Of a DNA stretch of 64,000 nucleotides, positions 37,077-46,102 are shown one piece after another; position 1 is the first letter of the stretch; each line of letters opens with the position of its first letter. Made by a program: the position numbers and the translations under genes. This stretch comes from Pseudomonadota bacterium (GTDB lineage: Bacteria; Pseudomonadota; Alphaproteobacteria; Rhodospirillales; Magnetospirillaceae). The stretch spans positions 55,674-119,673 of the forward strand of contig JAJYTF010000015.1 in assembly GCA_021793155.1 (NCBI GenBank). The letters are read 5' to 3'. The notes beneath the pieces were generated by a model. That model was given only the letters and a program-made list of their open reading frames with translations. It did no database searches and was not told where the DNA came from.

Positions 37077-39239
37077 CTACATCAGGACGCTGACCGCCAC
37101 AGTCCCCCGGCGGGCAAGAACGTCGATTGTCACGCTGCCGCTGGGATGCCGGGAAAGCCGCAGATCAACGGTCGCGTCGTCTACGGCCAAGCCCCACAGC
37201 TCCACCTGGGGCAGCGCGAGCGGCAGGCGGGGCCGGTCGAAGACCACAGTGGGCGGCCGCGCCTGTATGGTCAGGCCCAGGGTTGCCTGCAGCAGCATGA
37301 ACACCGTTCCGCTGGCCCAGGCCTGCGGAATGCAGGCGACGGGGTATAGGGGCGGCCCTTGCCCGCTTTGGCGGGCGAAACCGCAAAACAGCTCGGGCAG
37401 CCGCTGCAGGTCGACGGCCGAGGCGGCGTCGAACATGGCGGTCAGGATCCGCTCGACGCCGTCCATTTCGCCGTAATGCGAAAGGCCGGCGGCGATCATC
37501 GCGTTGTCATGCGGCCAGACCGAACCATTGTGGTAGGACATGGGATTGTAGCGCTTCTCAGCCTGCCCCAGAGTGCGGACTCCCCACCCCGAAAACATCT
37601 CCTCCGAGGTCAAGAAGAGAGCGATGTGATGCGCGCGTTCCGGCGATGCCAATCTGCTGAACAGGACATGCCCCGGGTTCGAGCTGCGCACGCGACAGGG
37701 CCGCTTCTCGCCATCCAGCGCCAGGGCATAGGTCTGAATGTCTTCCAGCCAGAACGCCTCTTCAACACGGCGGCGCAGAGTGTCGGCCTGCTCTTCCAGC
37801 CGGCGGCCATGCTCCTCATGACCCAACTGGCGCGCCAGGCGCGCCGCTCCGCGCTTCGCCGCATACACGTATCCCTGGATCTCGCACAGGGCGATTGGCC
37901 CTTCGGCCAGCGACCCGTCGGCATGCGATATGGAATCGTCGCTATCTTTCCATCCCTGGTTGCGCAGGCCGTCCGGCCGCTTGCGGGCATATTCGACGAA
38001 GCCGTCGCCGTCGATGTCGCCGTAACGGTCGATCCATTCGAGGGCCAGCTCTATATTTGGCCAAAGGCCGCGCAGGAATTCGTCGTCGCCCGTACGCTCG
38101 GCATAGGCGGCGGCGAGGACGATGAACAGTGGGGTCGAGTCGGCGCTGCCATAATAGCGGGAATAGGGAACTTCCCCGAGATTGGCCATTTCGCCCTGCC
38201 GCGCCTCATGCAGGATTTTTCCCGGTTCGGCGTCGTGCGCCGGCTCTTCATTCTCGGCCTGACAGGCCGCCAGCGTGGCCAGCACGCCGCGGGCAAGGCC
38301 GGGATTGAGCCATAGCACTTGCAGGGCGGTGATCAGGCCATCGCGGCCGACTATCGTACTGAACCACGGCACCCCGGCATAGGGGTAGGGGCCTTCCGGC
38401 AGATGGCTGACCAGCATCGCCAGATCGGCGCTGGAACGGGCAAGCCAGTGGCTGAATTGCTCGTTGGACGTCCCGATACGGGCGGCTTCGGTCGATTGCA
38501 GCTGATCCACCAGCGCACGCTGGCGGGTTTCGAAGCAACCCGCAGAAGGAGGCTCGGCCGCTCCCATGTCGAACCCGATGGTGTGCATAAGCTCGAATGG
38601 CCGCTTGGACGGCAGCCGAAGGACGAACCTGGCGCTGGCGGCCGAAAGATCCGCCGGCTGCTCGGAGAACTCGATATGCGCCCGACGGGTAATTCCGTCC
38701 AAGCCGTCGTACAACAGCGAGACGGTGCGCTCGCCCAGTTGCACATGCCGGTGGCCGCGAGCCTTGCGCAGCATGCCCCGCACTTCGAAGACGTCCGCGA
38801 AATCCGCATCGAACAGAAAGCTGATCTCAGTGTCCAGCGCCTGCTCGCCGTAGTTCTGGATGCGGGTGCGGCAGTAGAACGCGCCCTGGTAGAGGAACAT
38901 CGAGCGGAAGATGTGGATGCTGCCACGCTGCAGTATCCTGTCATCCTCGAGTTGGATGTCCGGATTGGTCAGGTCGACGGCGACGAAGGCATTGCGTTCC
39001 TGTACCGTCGAGGACAGCAACAAAGGCCGCTGGCGGCCAAGCCGCAATTCATGATGCGACAACATCCTGGTGCCGGCGTGGTAGATCCCCTGTTCGCTGC
39101 CGCCGACGGTTCCGGTGTCGCCGTATCGGTCGAGGACGGCAAAACTGTCGCCTTCCTTGAGAGTCAGCCGGTTGCTGGCCAGCCGGGGCGAGGTCGCCAG
39201 GATGTAGGCGTGGCCTTTGTAGCGGATGATGTCGTTCAC
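37077..39239 (-). CDS. Amylo-alpha-1,6-glucosidase (glycogen debranching)-type protein
   Basis: A 720-residue protein with an N-terminal beta-rich GDE_N domain (about 1-230, including F-A-V-L-D-R-Y-G-D-T) and a C-terminal (alpha/alpha)6 catalytic domain of the MGL/GH63-15 type (about 270-690). The latter contains G-V-P-W-F-S-T-I-V-G-R-D-G-L and N-G-S-V-W-P-H-D-N-A. It is annotated as hydrolysing 1,6-branch glucosyl units of glycogen, though some relatives act on other oligosaccharides. It is adjacent (1 bp) to a broken glycosyltransferase on the same strand, the usual partner in this two-gene arrangement. Confidence 0.85.
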   Translation of the reverse strand: MNDIIRYKGHAYILATSPRLASNRLTLKEGDSFAVLDRYGDTGTVGGSEQGIYHAGTRMLSHHELRLGRQRPLLLSSTVQERNAFVAVDLTNPDIQLEDDRILQRGSIHIFRSMFLYQGAFYCRTRIQNYGEQALDTEISFLFDADFADVFEVRGMLRKARGHRHVQLGERTVSLLYDGLDGITRRAHIEFSEQPADLSAASARFVLRLPSKRPFELMHTIGFDMGAAEPPSAGCFETRQRALVDQLQSTEAARIGTSNEQFSHWLARSSADLAMLVSHLPEGPYPYAGVPWFSTIVGRDGLITALQVLWLNPGLARGVLATLAACQAENEEPAHDAEPGKILHEARQGEMANLGEVPYSRYYGSADSTPLFIVLAAAYAERTGDDEFLRGLWPNIELALEWIDRYGDIDGDGFVEYARKRPDGLRNQGWKDSDDSISHADGSLAEGPIALCEIQGYVYAAKRGAARLARQLGHEEHGRRLEEQADTLRRRVEEAFWLEDIQTYALALDGEKRPCRVRSSNPGHVLFSRLASPERAHHIALFLTSEEMFSGWGVRTLGQAEKRYNPMSYHNGSVWPHDNAMIAAGLSHYGEMDGVERILTAMFDAASAVDLQRLPELFCGFARQSGQGPPLYPVACIPQAWASGTVFMLLQATLGLTIQARPPTVVFDRPRLPLALPQVELWGLAVDDATVDLRLSRHPSGSVTIDVLARRGTVAVSVLM

Positions 39240-39240
39240 C

Positions 39241-40293
39241 TCAGTTCACCTGGATCATGGTGATCTCCGCCGTCATGGGCGACATCTGCCGATAGAGGCC
39301 CAGGTAGTCGTTCGCCATGCGGCACGCCGAAAAGCGTTTCTCGAAGGTGATACGACAGCGCAGCCGATCAAGGGCCAGAACATCACCGATTGCCTCGACC
39401 TCCTGCTCGATGTCGTCGACAACCCGTCCGCTGACACCGTCATCGATCACTTCGGGTACCGCACCGCAACGGAAGGCGAGAATCGGCGTGCCGCAGGCCA
39501 TCGCTTCGATCGTCACCAAGCCGAAAGGCTCGGGCCACCGGATGGGGAACAACAGGGCGGCCGCGTCACCCAGGAAAGCGGCCTTGTCGGAATCCCCGAT
39601 CTCGCCGACGAACTCCACCAGCGGGCTGTCGAAGAGGTGGTGGATGCTGTCGAAATAGGCGCGATCAATATTCTCGACCTTGGCGGCCACTTTCAGCGGG
39701 AGCCCGGTGCCGTGGGCGATGGCGACGGCGTGGTCGATGCCTTTCTCGGGCGAGATGCGGCCAAGGAACGCCAGATAGCCCCCGCAGCCCCGACCATGGG
39801 CGAGGGAACCCTTCGGCAGGCCGTGATGGACCGTGCCCCACCAGTTCAGCAGCGGCAATGGCCTACGTTGCGCGTCGGATATGGACGATACCGGCAGATC
39901 GCTGAAAACGCGATCCAGGGCCTGGTAATCCGGAATGTCGAGGCGCCCATGCAGGGTGCTCAGGACGGGGGCGCGACGGCGCCTGACACAAGGGTAATAC
40001 AGGTGGTCCGTATGAAAATGGGTAATGTCAAACTTATCCTGAAACTGCAAAACGGACTCGATCTGTAATACATGGTGTATATTCCGATCGATACAGGTCT
40101 CCGACAATCGAAGAGATGTATCTCAATTTGAGATGAGGCGTGCGGAAGTGGTGGAGTCTCTACTGGCAAATAATGTGACCTGGTGCCCCATGGCTACTAA
40201 TTCTTCTGTCAGGAATGGAACTACTCTTTCTGTACCGTCGTAAAGCTTTAGGGGAACGGTCTCATGCAAAGGCGACGCTTGCGCAATGCGCAT
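39241..40293 (-). pseudogene. GT4 glycosyltransferase interrupted by an in-frame TGA
   Basis: Read from ATG 40293, preceded by AAGGAGGAGG, the minus strand encodes a normal GT4 N-terminus (M-R-I-A-Q-A-S-P-L-H-E, then L-Y-D-G-T-E-R-V-V). It meets TGA at 40125-40123 (codon 57), then continues in the same frame to 39241 with the second Rossmann domain: F-L-G-R-I-S-P-E-K-G-I-D, E-P-F-G-L-V and C-G-T-P-I-L-A. Without the stop the product would be 350 residues, the family's usual length. Two N-terminal glycines usual in the family also look changed (Y-G-G to Y-D-G, A-S-G to A-S-R), suggesting decay. Internal re-initiation at TTG 40107 would give a fragment lacking the acceptor-side first strand. 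The N-terminal part is AT-richer than its surroundings. Confidence 0.8.
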
Positions 40294-40418
40294 TCCTCCT
40301 CCTTATTTCGGACACATTTCCCCATTAACCCATGCTCTTATGAAACGCTATTTAGGCTGTCCGGATCCCCGAAACATTGGCCTTTGGGGGAGGAAATCCG
40401 CTGGAAATCGACGGATAC

Positions 40419-40447
40419 TTGACAGCGTATCTCGGGTGTCGCACAAT
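40419..40447 (+). promoter_or_regulatory. Sigma70-type promoter upstream of rpoH
   Basis: TTGACA (40419-40424), a 17-base spacer, CACAAT (40442-40447). The -35 is perfect and the -10 matches 4 of 6. Transcription from about 40454 would produce a leader of about 190 bases before rpoH. The upstream gap 40294-40418 holds the promoter side of the divergent glycosyltransferase. Confidence 0.55.
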
Positions 40448-40536
40448 TCCACCATGGTTCGGAGCCCGAGGCGGGGCCGTACCGTTTGCCCGACCAGGGA
40501 AGGTGGGCATGCGTCGTGTCGCTTCAGTGGGAGGAT

Positions 40537-40572
40537 ATGACAATGGCTATGATCGTTCGTCATCCCGGTTAG
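40537..40572 (+). CDS. Possible 11-residue leader peptide before rpoH
   Basis: ATG 40537 begins M-T-M-A-M-I-V-R-H-P-G and stops at TAG 40570-40572. A strong GGGAGGA ends two bases before the ATG; the in-frame ATG at 40543 has better spacing. It is too short to judge by composition. It deserves mention because it lies between a good promoter and a terminator-like hairpin in the rpoH leader. Confidence 0.3.
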   Translation: MTMAMIVRHPG

Positions 40573-40590
40573 AGCTGCGTGCATCTTGGC

Positions 40591-40623
40591 CGCCCTCGGT
40601 ACGTCCGAGGCGCGGGCGTTTTT
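40591..40623 (+). terminator. Terminator-like hairpin in the rpoH leader
   Basis: CGCCC-TCGG pairs with CCGA and, after a 5-base bulge, GGGCG (40614-40618), and is followed at once by TTTTT (40619-40623). It ends 21 bases before the rpoH ATG, so it would attenuate rpoH transcription or end a short leader RNA of about 170 bases. An alternative 6-bp stem, CCTCGG/CCGAGG, is embedded. Confidence 0.4.
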
Positions 40624-40644
40624 GTATTTCCGGGAGAAGAATCG

Positions 40645-41544
40645 ATGTCTGCAATGACTACCGCACTGCCTGTGTTGTCCGCCGACGGCGGCCTCGCTAA
40701 ATACCTTCGAGAGATCCGTGCCTTTCCGGTTCTGCAGCCGGAAGAGGAATACATGCTCGCCAAGCGCTGGCAGGAGCACGAAGACGTCGAAGCCGCCCAT
40801 CGTCTGGTGACCAGTCATTTGCGCCTGGTGGCCAAGATGGCCCTGGGCTTCCGTCACTATGGCCTGCCGCTGGCCGATCTGATCAGTGAAGGCAATCTGG
40901 GCCTGATGCGGGCGGTGAAGAAATTCGACCCCGACAAGGGTTTCCGCTTGGCCACCTATGCCATGTGGTGGGTGAAGGCGGCGCTGCACGAATACGTGCT
41001 CAGCAGCTGGTCGATGGTGCGCCTGGGCAGCGTTGCCGCGCACAAGAAGCTGTTCTTCAATCTGCGCCGGGTGAAGGCGAAGCTGCGTGTTTTCGATGCC
41101 GACGGTTTGAGCACCGAGGATGTCAAGCGCATCGCCACCGAGCTCCAGGTTCCTGAAGCCGAAGTCCGGCTGATGAACCAGCGGCTGGCGGCGCGCGATA
41201 GCTCGCTCAACGCGCCGGTATCGGCCGATATCGGCATTGAAAGGCAGGATCTTCTGGTGGACGACCGTCCGAACCAGGAGGTCGAGTTGGCCGAGCGCGA
41301 GGAAACCAGGCTGGGTGGACGCCTGTTGACCGAAGGTCTCAAGGTTTTGGACAAGCGCGAGCTCGACATCCTGACTGAGCGGCGCCTGCGTGAAAACCCG
41401 CTCACTCTCGAAGAGCTGGGGACACGGTACGGGGTAAGCCGGGAGCGCGTGCGCCAGATCGAGAACCGCGCCTTCCTCAAACTGCAGCAGGCGGTGAAGA
41501 ACGCCGCTGCGCAGCAGCCGGGGTGGGCCGAAGCCGTGGGCTGA
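40645..41544 (+). CDS. rpoH: RNA polymerase sigma factor RpoH
   Basis: A 299-residue heat-shock sigma factor directing RNA polymerase to chaperone and protease genes. Region 2 contains H-L-R-L-V-A-K-M-A and L-I-S-E-G-N-L-G-L-M-R-A-V-K-K-F-D-P, the following Y-A-M-W-W-V-K-A-A-L-H-E-Y matches RpoH, and region 4.2 ends with Y-G-V-S-R-E-R-V-R-Q-I-E-N-R-A. The RpoH-box-like stretch F-F-N-L-R-R is present. ATG 40645 follows GGGAG; the GTG at 40579 lies within the leader hairpin and is rejected. The leader (promoter 40419, hairpin 40591) suggests extra control. Confidence 0.95.
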   Translation: MSAMTTALPVLSADGGLAKYLREIRAFPVLQPEEEYMLAKRWQEHEDVEAAHRLVTSHLRLVAKMALGFRHYGLPLADLISEGNLGLMRAVKKFDPDKGFRLATYAMWWVKAALHEYVLSSWSMVRLGSVAAHKKLFFNLRRVKAKLRVFDADGLSTEDVKRIATELQVPEAEVRLMNQRLAARDSSLNAPVSADIGIERQDLLVDDRPNQEVELAEREETRLGGRLLTEGLKVLDKRELDILTERRLRENPLTLEELGTRYGVSRERVRQIENRAFLKLQQAVKNAAAQQPGWAEAVG

Positions 41545-41622
41545 GCGGCGAGGTTCACCTCCTAAAGATGGCTGGATGGTCGGGGGAAGTCCGGTTATGA
41601 CGACCGGCGAGAGGAGTCCTCG

Positions 41623-44600
41623 ATGGTCTTCGAAAGCCCGCCATCCGCCGGCGATCTTCGGCGCGACGCCGTGCGGCGCGCCACCCTTGCCGATGAGGTT
41701 CAAGCGGTCGAGGCGCTGATCGCCGAGGCTGCGTTTTCCCCCGAAGAGGAAACACGCATTGTCGCCGAGGCGGGGCGCCTGGTGGAGGGAATGCGCGCCC
41801 GCAAGCCTGCAGGCCTCGACGCGTTTCTTCAGGAATACAATCTGTCCAGCCAGGAAGGCGTGGTTCTTATGTGCCTCGCCGAGGCGCTGTTGCGCGTCCC
41901 CGACGATCAGACACGCGACCTGCTGATCCGCGACAAGCTGGTTACCGGCGATTGGAGCCGGCATCTCGGCCGCAGCGACTCGCTGCTGGTCAACGCTTCG
42001 ACCTGGGCGCTCATGTTGACGGGAAGGGCGATCCGGCCGGATCCCGAGGCCGAGGACAACCCGGCCGAGTTCTGGCGCCGCCTTGCGCTGCGTTCGGGGG
42101 AACCGATGATCCGCCAAGCCGTCGTCCAGGCGATGCGGATCATCGGCCGCCAATTCGTCATGGGCCGGACCATCGGCGACGCCTTGAGCCGGGCTCGCAG
42201 CGACATGAGGCGAGGCTACCGCCATTCCTTCGACATGTTGGGCGAGGCGGCCAGGACCGCAGCCGATGCGGAACGGTATCTGGACGCCTATTCCGCGGCC
42301 ATCGCGGCCATAGGTCAGGCTGCCGGCCGCAAAGGACCGATCGATGGGCCGGGGATTTCGGTGAAGCTGTCGGCGTTGCACCCACGTTACGAATTCGCCC
42401 AGCGCCGCCGGGTCATGGAGCAACTGCTCCCTCGGCTGATCCGCCTGATCGAGGAGGCGGCGGCCCAGGACATCGGTCTCTGCGTCGATGCCGAGGAGGC
42501 GGATCGCCTGGATCTCTCCCTCGACGTGATCACCGAAGTGTTCGGCGTGCTGCCCCGAGGCTGGGAAGGATTCGGCCTGGCCGTCCAGGCCTATCAGAAG
42601 CGGGCGCCGATGGTTGTGGAGTGGGTCGCCGAGAACGCCCGCGCCGCCGGCAGGCGGGTGCAGATGCGGCTGGTCAAGGGTGCCTATTGGGACAGCGAGA
42701 TCAAGCGGGCGCAGGAGCGTGGCCTGCCGGGCTATCCGGTCTATACCCGCAAGGAGGCAACCGACGTCGCCTATCTGGCCTGTGCAAAGCGGATGGCGGC
42801 GGCGGACGACGTGCTTTATCCGCAGTTCGCCACTCATAACGCCCACACCGTGGCTGCGGTGCGGGAAATCGCTGGGCGTTGGCGACGCTACGAGTTCCAG
42901 CGGCTGCACGGCATGGGTGATGCGCTTTACGACCAGGTGGTGGGCAAGGGCGTGTCCTGCCGCATCTACGCGCCGGTTGGCAGCCATCAGGATTTGCTTC
43001 CTTACCTGGTGCGTCGGCTGTTGGAAAACGGTGCCAACACCTCGTTCGTCAATCGGCTGGCCGACGCCGAGGCGCCAGTGCGGGAACTGATCGCCGATCC
43101 GGTGGAAAAGCTGAGGACATACGGGACGAAACCGCATCCCCGCATTCCTTTGCCGGTCGACTTGTACCGGCCGGAACGGCGTAATTCGGCCGGCCTCGAT
43201 CTCAGCGACCCGGTAACCGTGGGGTCATTGGTCGAGGGCGTGGCCGATGCGGCGAGCCGGCCGTGGATCACCTCGCCGCTGATCGGCGGCAAGGTGGGGG
43301 GCGGATCGAGCCGGCCGGTCACCGATCCCTCGGACCGTGACCGCGAACTTGGCGTGGTGACCGAAGCTGACGACGAGCAAGTGGGCCAAGCGGTTGCGCT
43401 CGCCCATGCGGCCGCTTTCGAGTGGGATGCGGTGGCGGCGGGCGATCGCGCCGCCATCCTCGAGCGCGCCGCCGATCTTTGCGAGGCAGGCCGGGCGGAA
43501 CTGATGGCGCTCTTGGTGCGCGAGGCGGGCAAGACCATCCCCGACGCCTTGGCCGAAGTTCGCGAGACCGTGGATTTCCTGCGCTATTACGCGGTGCGGG
43601 CACGCAGCGATTTCGGTGCCGACGGACTGACGCTGCCCGGCCCGACCGGTGAGAGCAACCGGCTGGTCCTGCATGGGCGAGGGGCGTTCGCCTGCATCAG
43701 CCCATGGAATTTTCCCCTGTCGATCTTTACCGGCCAGGTTGCGGCGGCGCTGGCGGCGGGGAACGCCGTCGTGGCCAAACCGGCCGAGCAGACGCCGCTG
43801 ATCGCGGGGCAGGCGGTCAGGCTGCTCCACCAGGCCGGAGTGCCAGCCGCGGCGCTGGGGTTGTTGCCGGGCGATGGTCGCGTCGGTGCCCGTCTGGTCT
43901 CCGACGGATGCATCGCCGGCGTCGCTTTCACCGGCTCGACTGAAACCGCATGGAGCATCAACCGCGCGCTGGCCGGGCGTGCCGGACCGATCGTTCCCCT
44001 GATCGCCGAGACGGGCGGGCAGAATGCGATGATCGTCGATTCGTCGGCTTTGGCCGAGCAGGTGGTACAGGACGTGTTGGCCTCGGCATTTCAGAGCGCC
44101 GGGCAGCGCTGTTCAGCGTTGCGCATATTGTTCGTTCAGGACCAGGTCGCGGACAAGATGATCGCCATGATCGCTGGAGCGATGGCGGAACTCTCCGTCG
44201 GCGATCCCGGTGTCCTCGCTACGGATGTCGGCCCGGTGATCGATGCGGCGGCGCAGGGGGCGTTGGCGGCGCATGCCGAGCGTATGGAAGGCATCGGACG
44301 GACCGTTTACGTGTGTCCGTTGCCGCCCAGCACCGAGCGCGGCTCATTCTTCGCCCCACGACTGGTGGAAATCGACCGGCCCGGCCGTCTTGAAGGCGAG
44401 GTGTTCGGCCCCATCCTCCATGTGATGCGCTATCCGGCGTCGCGCCTGGACCAGGTGATCGAGGCGGTGAGCGCCAGCGGCTACGGATTGACCCTGGGCA
44501 TCCACAGCCGGGTCGACGCCACAGTCCGCCATATCATCGGACGGGTGAAGGTCGGCAACATCTATGTCAACCGCGGCATCGTCGGGGCGGTGGTCGGCAC

Positions 44601-44748
44601 TCAGCCATTCGGCGGCGAAGGCCTGTCGGGCACCGGGCCCAAGGCGGGCGGCCCGCGCTATCTATATCGATTCGCCACTGAGCGGAGCATCTCGGTCAAC
44701 ACTGCGGCGGCCGGGGGTAATGCGGCGCTGCTATCGCAATTGGAGTAG
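41623..44748 (+). CDS. putA: Bifunctional proline dehydrogenase/L-glutamate semialdehyde dehydrogenase
   Basis: A 1041-residue enzyme that oxidises proline to glutamate in two steps with FAD and NAD, feeding electrons to quinones. The proline dehydrogenase barrel spans about 110-480 (R-L-V-K-G-A-Y-W-D-S-E-I-K) and the aldehyde dehydrogenase domain about 550-1030, with Glu796 and catalytic Cys830 (G-Q-R-C-S-A). The N-terminus has an arm/alpha region but no ribbon-helix-helix DNA-binding domain, and the length matches short (type A) PutA, so it should not repress its own gene. It lies 78 bp after rpoH. Confidence 0.95.
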   Translation: MVFESPPSAGDLRRDAVRRATLADEVQAVEALIAEAAFSPEEETRIVAEAGRLVEGMRARKPAGLDAFLQEYNLSSQEGVVLMCLAEALLRVPDDQTRDLLIRDKLVTGDWSRHLGRSDSLLVNASTWALMLTGRAIRPDPEAEDNPAEFWRRLALRSGEPMIRQAVVQAMRIIGRQFVMGRTIGDALSRARSDMRRGYRHSFDMLGEAARTAADAERYLDAYSAAIAAIGQAAGRKGPIDGPGISVKLSALHPRYEFAQRRRVMEQLLPRLIRLIEEAAAQDIGLCVDAEEADRLDLSLDVITEVFGVLPRGWEGFGLAVQAYQKRAPMVVEWVAENARAAGRRVQMRLVKGAYWDSEIKRAQERGLPGYPVYTRKEATDVAYLACAKRMAAADDVLYPQFATHNAHTVAAVREIAGRWRRYEFQRLHGMGDALYDQVVGKGVSCRIYAPVGSHQDLLPYLVRRLLENGANTSFVNRLADAEAPVRELIADPVEKLRTYGTKPHPRIPLPVDLYRPERRNSAGLDLSDPVTVGSLVEGVADAASRPWITSPLIGGKVGGGSSRPVTDPSDRDRELGVVTEADDEQVGQAVALAHAAAFEWDAVAAGDRAAILERAADLCEAGRAELMALLVREAGKTIPDALAEVRETVDFLRYYAVRARSDFGADGLTLPGPTGESNRLVLHGRGAFACISPWNFPLSIFTGQVAAALAAGNAVVAKPAEQTPLIAGQAVRLLHQAGVPAAALGLLPGDGRVGARLVSDGCIAGVAFTGSTETAWSINRALAGRAGPIVPLIAETGGQNAMIVDSSALAEQVVQDVLASAFQSAGQRCSALRILFVQDQVADKMIAMIAGAMAELSVGDPGVLATDVGPVIDAAAQGALAAHAERMEGIGRTVYVCPLPPSTERGSFFAPRLVEIDRPGRLEGEVFGPILHVMRYPASRLDQVIEAVSASGYGLTLGIHSRVDATVRHIIGRVKVGNIYVNRGIVGAVVGTQPFGGEGLSGTGPKAGGPRYLYRFATERSISVNTAAAGGNAALLSQLE

Positions 44749-44778
44749 GGGCCGGTAATCACTCCGGCCCATCCCGGC

Positions 44779-44833
44779 ACTCCCGCGGAAGCGGGAGTCC
44801 AAACCGCGGCCTGGGTCCCCGCAAAGGCGGGGG
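44779..44833. repeat. Paired-hairpin intergenic repeat (family B, copy 2)
   Basis: ACTCCCGC-ggaa-GCGGGAGT (44779-44798), a 16-base spacer, and CCCCGC-aaag-GCGGGG (44817-44832). Hairpin order and spacer match the copy at 7094-7157, with more substitutions. It lies between the convergent putA and DUF2892 genes, where it may also stop transcripts. Confidence 0.65.
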
Positions 44834-44850
44834 TCACGAATACCGGTTGC

Positions 44851-45039
44851 TTACTGCTTCGCGGCGCAGGTGTTGATGCCCAGCAACGTATAGGCCGGGC
44901 AGAATCTGATCGCCGCCGTGGCCAGGGGCACGACGCCGATCCACGCCCACACCGGGCCTCCGAGCAGGGCCCAGGCAATGAGGGCGATGCCGACAAGGGC
45001 GCGGGCCAAGCGGTCGATGGTACCGATGTTCTTTGTCAT
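44851..45039 (-). CDS. DUF2892/YgaP-like small membrane protein
   Basis: A 62-residue protein starting M-T-K-N-I-G-T-I-D-R-L-A-R, with two hydrophobic segments (about 14-30 and 34-50) and the ending C-P-A-Y-T-L-L-G-I-N-T-C. This is the DUF2892 pattern, also seen as the membrane part of YgaP sulfurtransferases. The role of the stand-alone form is unknown. I use ATG 45039, since upstream in-frame codons run into the neighbour. It lies 74 bp downstream of a Crp/Fnr regulator on the same strand. Confidence 0.82.
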   Translation of the reverse strand: MTKNIGTIDRLARALVGIALIAWALLGGPVWAWIGVVPLATAAIRFCPAYTLLGINTCAAKQ

Positions 45040-45113
45040 GGAAGTCTCGCAGTCGCCAAAAGTCGTCGATGGCCTACAAAGCCACGAAACCGCTTTCAGC
45101 GTCAGTAACCTAG

Positions 45114-45791
45114 TCACAAACACGTCTTATTTGCAAGTTCGGCCAGGGCGCGGCGGTCGGCCAGTTCAATTCGACCACGGAAAAGCCTGAGCCAGCCCCG
45201 TCGCTCGAATTCTTTCAATTGTCGGCTGATCACTTCGCGTGCGGTTCCTAATTCCACCGCAAGCTCCTGATGTGTTGTCTTGAGGACGCTGTCGGCGCCG
45301 GCATGCTCGGTCAGCAGTTGGGCAAGACGCACGTCGATACGGCCGAACGCCACTTCCTCGATCAGGCAGAGAAGGTCGGAAATCCGGGTCGAATAGACGG
45401 AAAAGACGAAGCGGCGGAAGGCCGCCGAGGCCGCCAGCAAGGAATGGAAGACATCGGATGGGAGCAGGATCGCCGTGACGTCGGTCTCGGCGATTGCCTC
45501 GGCGCCGTATTCCCGGCCGGTCATCAAGGACGAGGTGTTGAGTACGCAGGATTGCCCTGCCTCGACCCGGTAGAGCACGATTTCCCGCCCGGTCTCGGAC
45601 AGCTTTTGCACACGTACCACGCCTTCGACCACAAGCGTGTAGTCGGCCGACGGAGTGCCGTCCTGGAACACGACGCTGCCGGCCGGGACGGTGACGAGGC
45701 GGGCGCTCTCGCACATCCGCCGAAGTGAGGGCTGGTCCAGTCCTTCCAGCATCGGAAAAGAAGAAAGCCAGGTTTCGTTTCGCTTGGGCAT
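45114..45791 (-). CDS. Crp/Fnr-family transcriptional regulator
   Basis: A regulator of about 225 residues: an N-terminal cyclic-nucleotide-binding-type beta barrel (about 15-130), a dimerisation helix (about 135-160) and a C-terminal winged helix (T-H-Q-E-L-A-V-E-L-G-T-A-R-E-V-I-S-R-Q-L). It lacks the N-terminal cysteine set of FNR, so it is not a canonical Fe-S oxygen sensor; a single Cys in Q-S-C-V-L-N-T could be redox-relevant. I pick ATG 45791, which has AGGA 8 bases upstream; ATG 45800 is also possible. The adjacent DUF2892 gene may be a target. Confidence 0.85.
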   Translation of the reverse strand: MPKRNETWLSSFPMLEGLDQPSLRRMCESARLVTVPAGSVVFQDGTPSADYTLVVEGVVRVQKLSETGREIVLYRVEAGQSCVLNTSSLMTGREYGAEAIAETDVTAILLPSDVFHSLLAASAAFRRFVFSVYSTRISDLLCLIEEVAFGRIDVRLAQLLTEHAGADSVLKTTHQELAVELGTAREVISRQLKEFERRGWLRLFRGRIELADRRALAELANKTCL

Positions 45792-46102
45792 ACTTGCCAT
45801 CCTGCACGGTTTGCCAATATTTGGCCAGAGGCCAGTCCGTACAGACGTTACAAATGTCACTCGGCGCCGATGCGAGTCATAGGACATATAACCTTGCTAT
45901 TTCGCCCGTCATATTGCGCTTTCCGGCCGGGGATACCTAGGCTGTCTAGGTTTTCCTCCGCGAATTCTTCATAGGAGATCAACCTGCTCCGACACAGACC
46001 TGGCTATTTGGCAAGCCGGCGACCGGGCCGAACGAAATGCTGTCCGCGCGACATAGCGACCGCAGCAGGACAGGAAGGAAACCCGAAAATCGGGGAAAAA
46101 CA

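Noticed and set aside
40123..40125. Selenocysteine reading of the glycosyltransferase TGA
   Set aside because: No GT4 selenoproteins are known to me and the N-terminus shows other signs of decay; a nonsense mutation or sequence error is simpler.
40348..43137. 929-codon open frame on the minus strand
   Set aside because: It lies antisense across rpoH and putA, both of which have clear motifs; long antisense frames are expected in high-GC coding DNA.
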